From Candidatus Eiseniibacteriota bacterium (lineage in GTDB: Bacteria; Eisenbacteria; RBG-16-71-46): DNA of 8,159 nucleotides. Location of the stretch: the NCBI GenBank assembly GCA_005893185.1, contig VBOS01000094.1, positions 1 to 8,159 of the forward strand, read 5' to 3'. The notes beneath the pieces were generated by a model. It was not told where the DNA came from. It did not search any database and was given only the letters and a program-made list of their open reading frames with translations. Positions 6,488 through 8,159 of this stretch are shown here, in pieces (position 1 is the stretch's first letter; each line of letters begins with the position of its first letter). The translations under genes and the position numbers were made by a program.

Positions 6488-8003
6488 GCAGGGGACCGTC
6501 GAGCAGGCGGGGCTGCCGGCGACGTTGTTCCCGCAGGCGCTGCCGCTCGACGTGTTCCTCCACTACCGCCTCCCGATCGCCCTGGTGGCGGCGCGCGTCT
6601 TCGACGCGAACGCAGCTGCGCGCGCCCTGGGGTCGCTCGAGGCGGCGCTGCTGGCGGCGCTGGCGTGCGGCTTCGCGCAGGCGCTCGCCCTGCGCGGCGC
6701 AGCCGCCATCGCGGCAGCCTCGATCGTGTTCTTCGGCGGCGTCCTTTGCATGTTCACCGGCTTCAGCAAGGCGTTCGCGGAGATGGTGCTGCTGGTCGCA
6801 GCCGTGGGGGTGTTCGGGGTGCGAGCTGTGCGCGAAGGCCGGGGACTCCTGCCGCTCGCCCTGGCGTTCGCCTTAGGCCTCACGCTCCATCGTTCGGCGC
6901 TCGGGCTCGTGCCGGCCGCTGGGCTGGCGCTCGCCTGGGGCTGGCGCCCGCGCGCGTCGCGTGCGCCCGAGCTGGCGCGCGATGCGGGTCGTGGGGCGGA
7001 GCCGGCCGGCGGAGGCCGCCGCCCGCGCGCGACCGGCCGCAAAGGCGGCGCGACGGGCGCGCCCCCGGGGGCCGCGCCGATCGCGGCGGTCGCGCTGGCG
7101 GTCGCTGCGCTGGCGGTGATGCTGCCGCGCATCGTCTCCACCATGCTGCGCTGGGACACGGTGCACATCTCGCCGCCGGAGGTCCAGGCCCAGGGCGGCA
7201 TGCTGCGGGCGGCCTTCGCCGGCACCCGGCCCGCCGACATGCTGGGTCTCGTCACGGCGCTCTCGCCGCTCGCGGTCGCCATCCCGCCGCTCGCGCTCCT
7301 GCTGGGACGCGTGCCCGCGCGCGGGCGCGAGCTTGCGCTCCTCGCCGTGCTGGCCGCGCCGTTCGTGCTGAGCGTGCCGCTGCTCCATCCCGCGCAGGGG
7401 CTCTACCGCGATTGGGACGATTTCGCAGCCGCTGGCGAGGCGCTCTCGCTCGTCGCAGCTTGGCTCGTGGCGGAGACGCTGCGCGCAGCGCCGGGGCGGG
7501 CGTGGCTCGCAGCCGCCGTCACGCTCGGCGTCGCGGCAGCTGCGCTGCAATGGCTCGCGCATTTCGCCGACCTCGAGCGCGGGCTTCAGCGCGTCGAGGC
7601 GTTCATGACCGAGCCCCCGCGCCGCAGCGACGCCGAGCGCGGCAAGACCTGGGACTATCTCGGGATCCGCAACCTGCGCATCGGGCGCTGGGATGCAGCC
7701 GCTCGCTCGTTTTCGCAAGCTGCCGAGACCGCGCCCAGCCCGCGCATCCTGCTCGAGTGGGGCACGGCCGAGCTACGCCTCGCGCGCTGGGCCGAGGCGC
7801 GCGACATCTTCCGTCGCGTGATCGCGGGGAGCCCAGATGAGGCGAACGCATGGCAGGGGCTCGCAGCCGCCGCGATGGAGCTGGGGGATCGCGAGGAAGC
7901 CCGTCGCGCGACCGAGACGCTGCTGCGCCTGCGGCCCGGCGACCCGTTCGGGCGGCAGACGCTGGAGCGGCTGGGGGCGGGGCGCGACCCGGCTGCGCGC
8001 TGA
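6132..8003 (+). CDS. Paralog C: polytopic inner-membrane protein with C-terminal TPR-like domain and an expanded inter-helix linker
   Basis: A 623-residue protein with the same plan as A and B but a short N-terminal tail (about 17 residues). Shared motifs are VGDFLLR (113-119), PQALPLD (134-140), FTGFSKAFAE (208-217), LHRSALG (252-258), D342/H345, and H419 with QGLYRDWDDFAAAG (422-435). TPR-like repeats cover about 505-610, with typical PSPR, GSPDEANAW and RPGDP turns. Residues about 271-315, between two helices, are a low-complexity Arg/Gly/Ala/Pro linker with no counterpart in A and only about 12 residues in B. The ATG at 6132 overlaps the end of B by 17 bases and has no clear Shine-Dalgarno, which suggests translational coupling. 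It is the last gene of the operon and meets a convergent gene 10 bases beyond its stop. The biochemical role is unassigned; a membrane glycosyltransferase-like function is a hypothesis. Confidence 0.85.
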   Translation: MRRPAEGAVSPPAERAATALWVALATLLVARCGLAFVPSMWFWGLNVQRFVAPLPAWGLWAVAVIGLLPPLARALTPQLARLGDEIARPRGVAIMALLAAALVLAFPDRVRFVGDFLLRQGTVEQAGLPATLFPQALPLDVFLHYRLPIALVAARVFDANAAARALGSLEAALLAALACGFAQALALRGAAAIAAASIVFFGGVLCMFTGFSKAFAEMVLLVAAVGVFGVRAVREGRGLLPLALAFALGLTLHRSALGLVPAAGLALAWGWRPRASRAPELARDAGRGAEPAGGGRRPRATGRKGGATGAPPGAAPIAAVALAVAALAVMLPRIVSTMLRWDTVHISPPEVQAQGGMLRAAFAGTRPADMLGLVTALSPLAVAIPPLALLLGRVPARGRELALLAVLAAPFVLSVPLLHPAQGLYRDWDDFAAAGEALSLVAAWLVAETLRAAPGRAWLAAAVTLGVAAAALQWLAHFADLERGLQRVEAFMTEPPRRSDAERGKTWDYLGIRNLRIGRWDAAARSFSQAAETAPSPRILLEWGTAELRLARWAEARDIFRRVIAGSPDEANAWQGLAAAAMELGDREEARRATETLLRLRPGDPFGRQTLERLGAGRDPAAR

Positions 8004-8013
8004 ACATCGCGGC

Positions 8014-8159
8014 TCACCAGTAGTAGTTGAACCCCGCGGTGTAGGCGAAGAGGTTGCCGCCGACGTGGTTGGCGACGAAGCGGGTGTACTCGACGTCGAT
8101 CGGCACACGCAATCGCGGCCGCAGCTTGTACTCCCAGCCCGCTGCCGCTGTGACCGCGA
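8014..8159 (-). CDS. Outer-membrane beta-barrel (porin-like) protein, C-terminal 47 residues, minus strand
   Basis: The minus strand encodes 47 residues up to a stop whose complement is TCA at 8014-8016; the 5' end lies beyond the window. The peptide contains GWEYKLRPRLRVPIDVEY and ends in TAGFNYYW. It shows alternating hydrophobic and polar residues, aromatic girdle residues and a terminal Trp, as in the last strands of outer-membrane barrels such as OmpA/OmpW-like or opacity-type porins. It shares no obvious sequence with the two barrels at the other end of the window. It is convergent with paralog C, with only 10 bases (8004-8013) between the stops and no separate terminator hairpin in that gap. 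It is too short to be recognised by eye in routine annotation. Confidence 0.75.
   Translation of the reverse strand, partial: AVTAAAGWEYKLRPRLRVPIDVEYTRFVANHVGGNLFAYTAGFNYYW

Noticed and set aside
8004..8013. Bidirectional terminator between paralog C and the convergent barrel gene
   Set aside because: The gap is only 10 bases and no inverted repeat with T tracts is visible around it.

Overview
The window is very GC-rich DNA with strong G/C bias at third codon positions. It comes from a Gram-negative (diderm) bacterium, because three of the proteins look like outer-membrane beta-barrels: a signal peptide where the N-terminus is present, alternating aromatic strands, and a C-terminal Phe or Trp. 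I cannot name the taxon. The composition, Arg/Ala-rich tails and TPR membrane proteins would fit lineages such as Eisenbacteria, Gemmatimonadota or Myxococcota, but that is a guess. I see no mobile element, CRISPR array, tRNA or rRNA.

Layout. (1) Bases 1-1421 hold two tandem paralogous outer-membrane barrel genes on the + strand. The first is cut by the window edge. The second is complete, with a good Shine-Dalgarno and a signal peptide. They are separated by a 166-bp spacer with small hairpins. (2) Bases 1529-2407 encode endonuclease III (nth) with all catalytic and iron-sulfur residues, plus an unusual basic tail of about 80 residues. A plausible promoter sits so close to its ATG that the mRNA may be leaderless. 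(3) Bases 2438-8003 hold three consecutive paralogs (A, B, C below), each a polytopic membrane protein of about 620 residues with a C-terminal TPR-like domain. B overlaps A by 20 bases and C overlaps B by 17, so they look like one translationally coupled operon, possibly continuing from nth. (4) A convergent minus-strand gene, cut by the window edge, ends 10 bases after C and encodes the C-terminus of another outer-membrane barrel.

The most noteworthy part is the A-B-C array. All three proteins share invariant motifs in predicted periplasmic loops (VGD[FY]LLR, PQALPLD, D..H and HxxQGx[FY]RDWDxF) and a TPR tail that probably lies on the same side. This recalls GT-C-type membrane glycosyltransferases with TPRs, but the family is not assigned. 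Copy A is broken: its frame shifts exactly at a perfect 12-bp inverted repeat with a 3-base loop (3388-3414), and most of one transmembrane helix present in B and C is missing there. This is either a recent template-switch or deletion mutation or a sequencing/assembly artefact. The same inter-helix loop is expanded to about 45 residues in C, so it is the variable site of the family.
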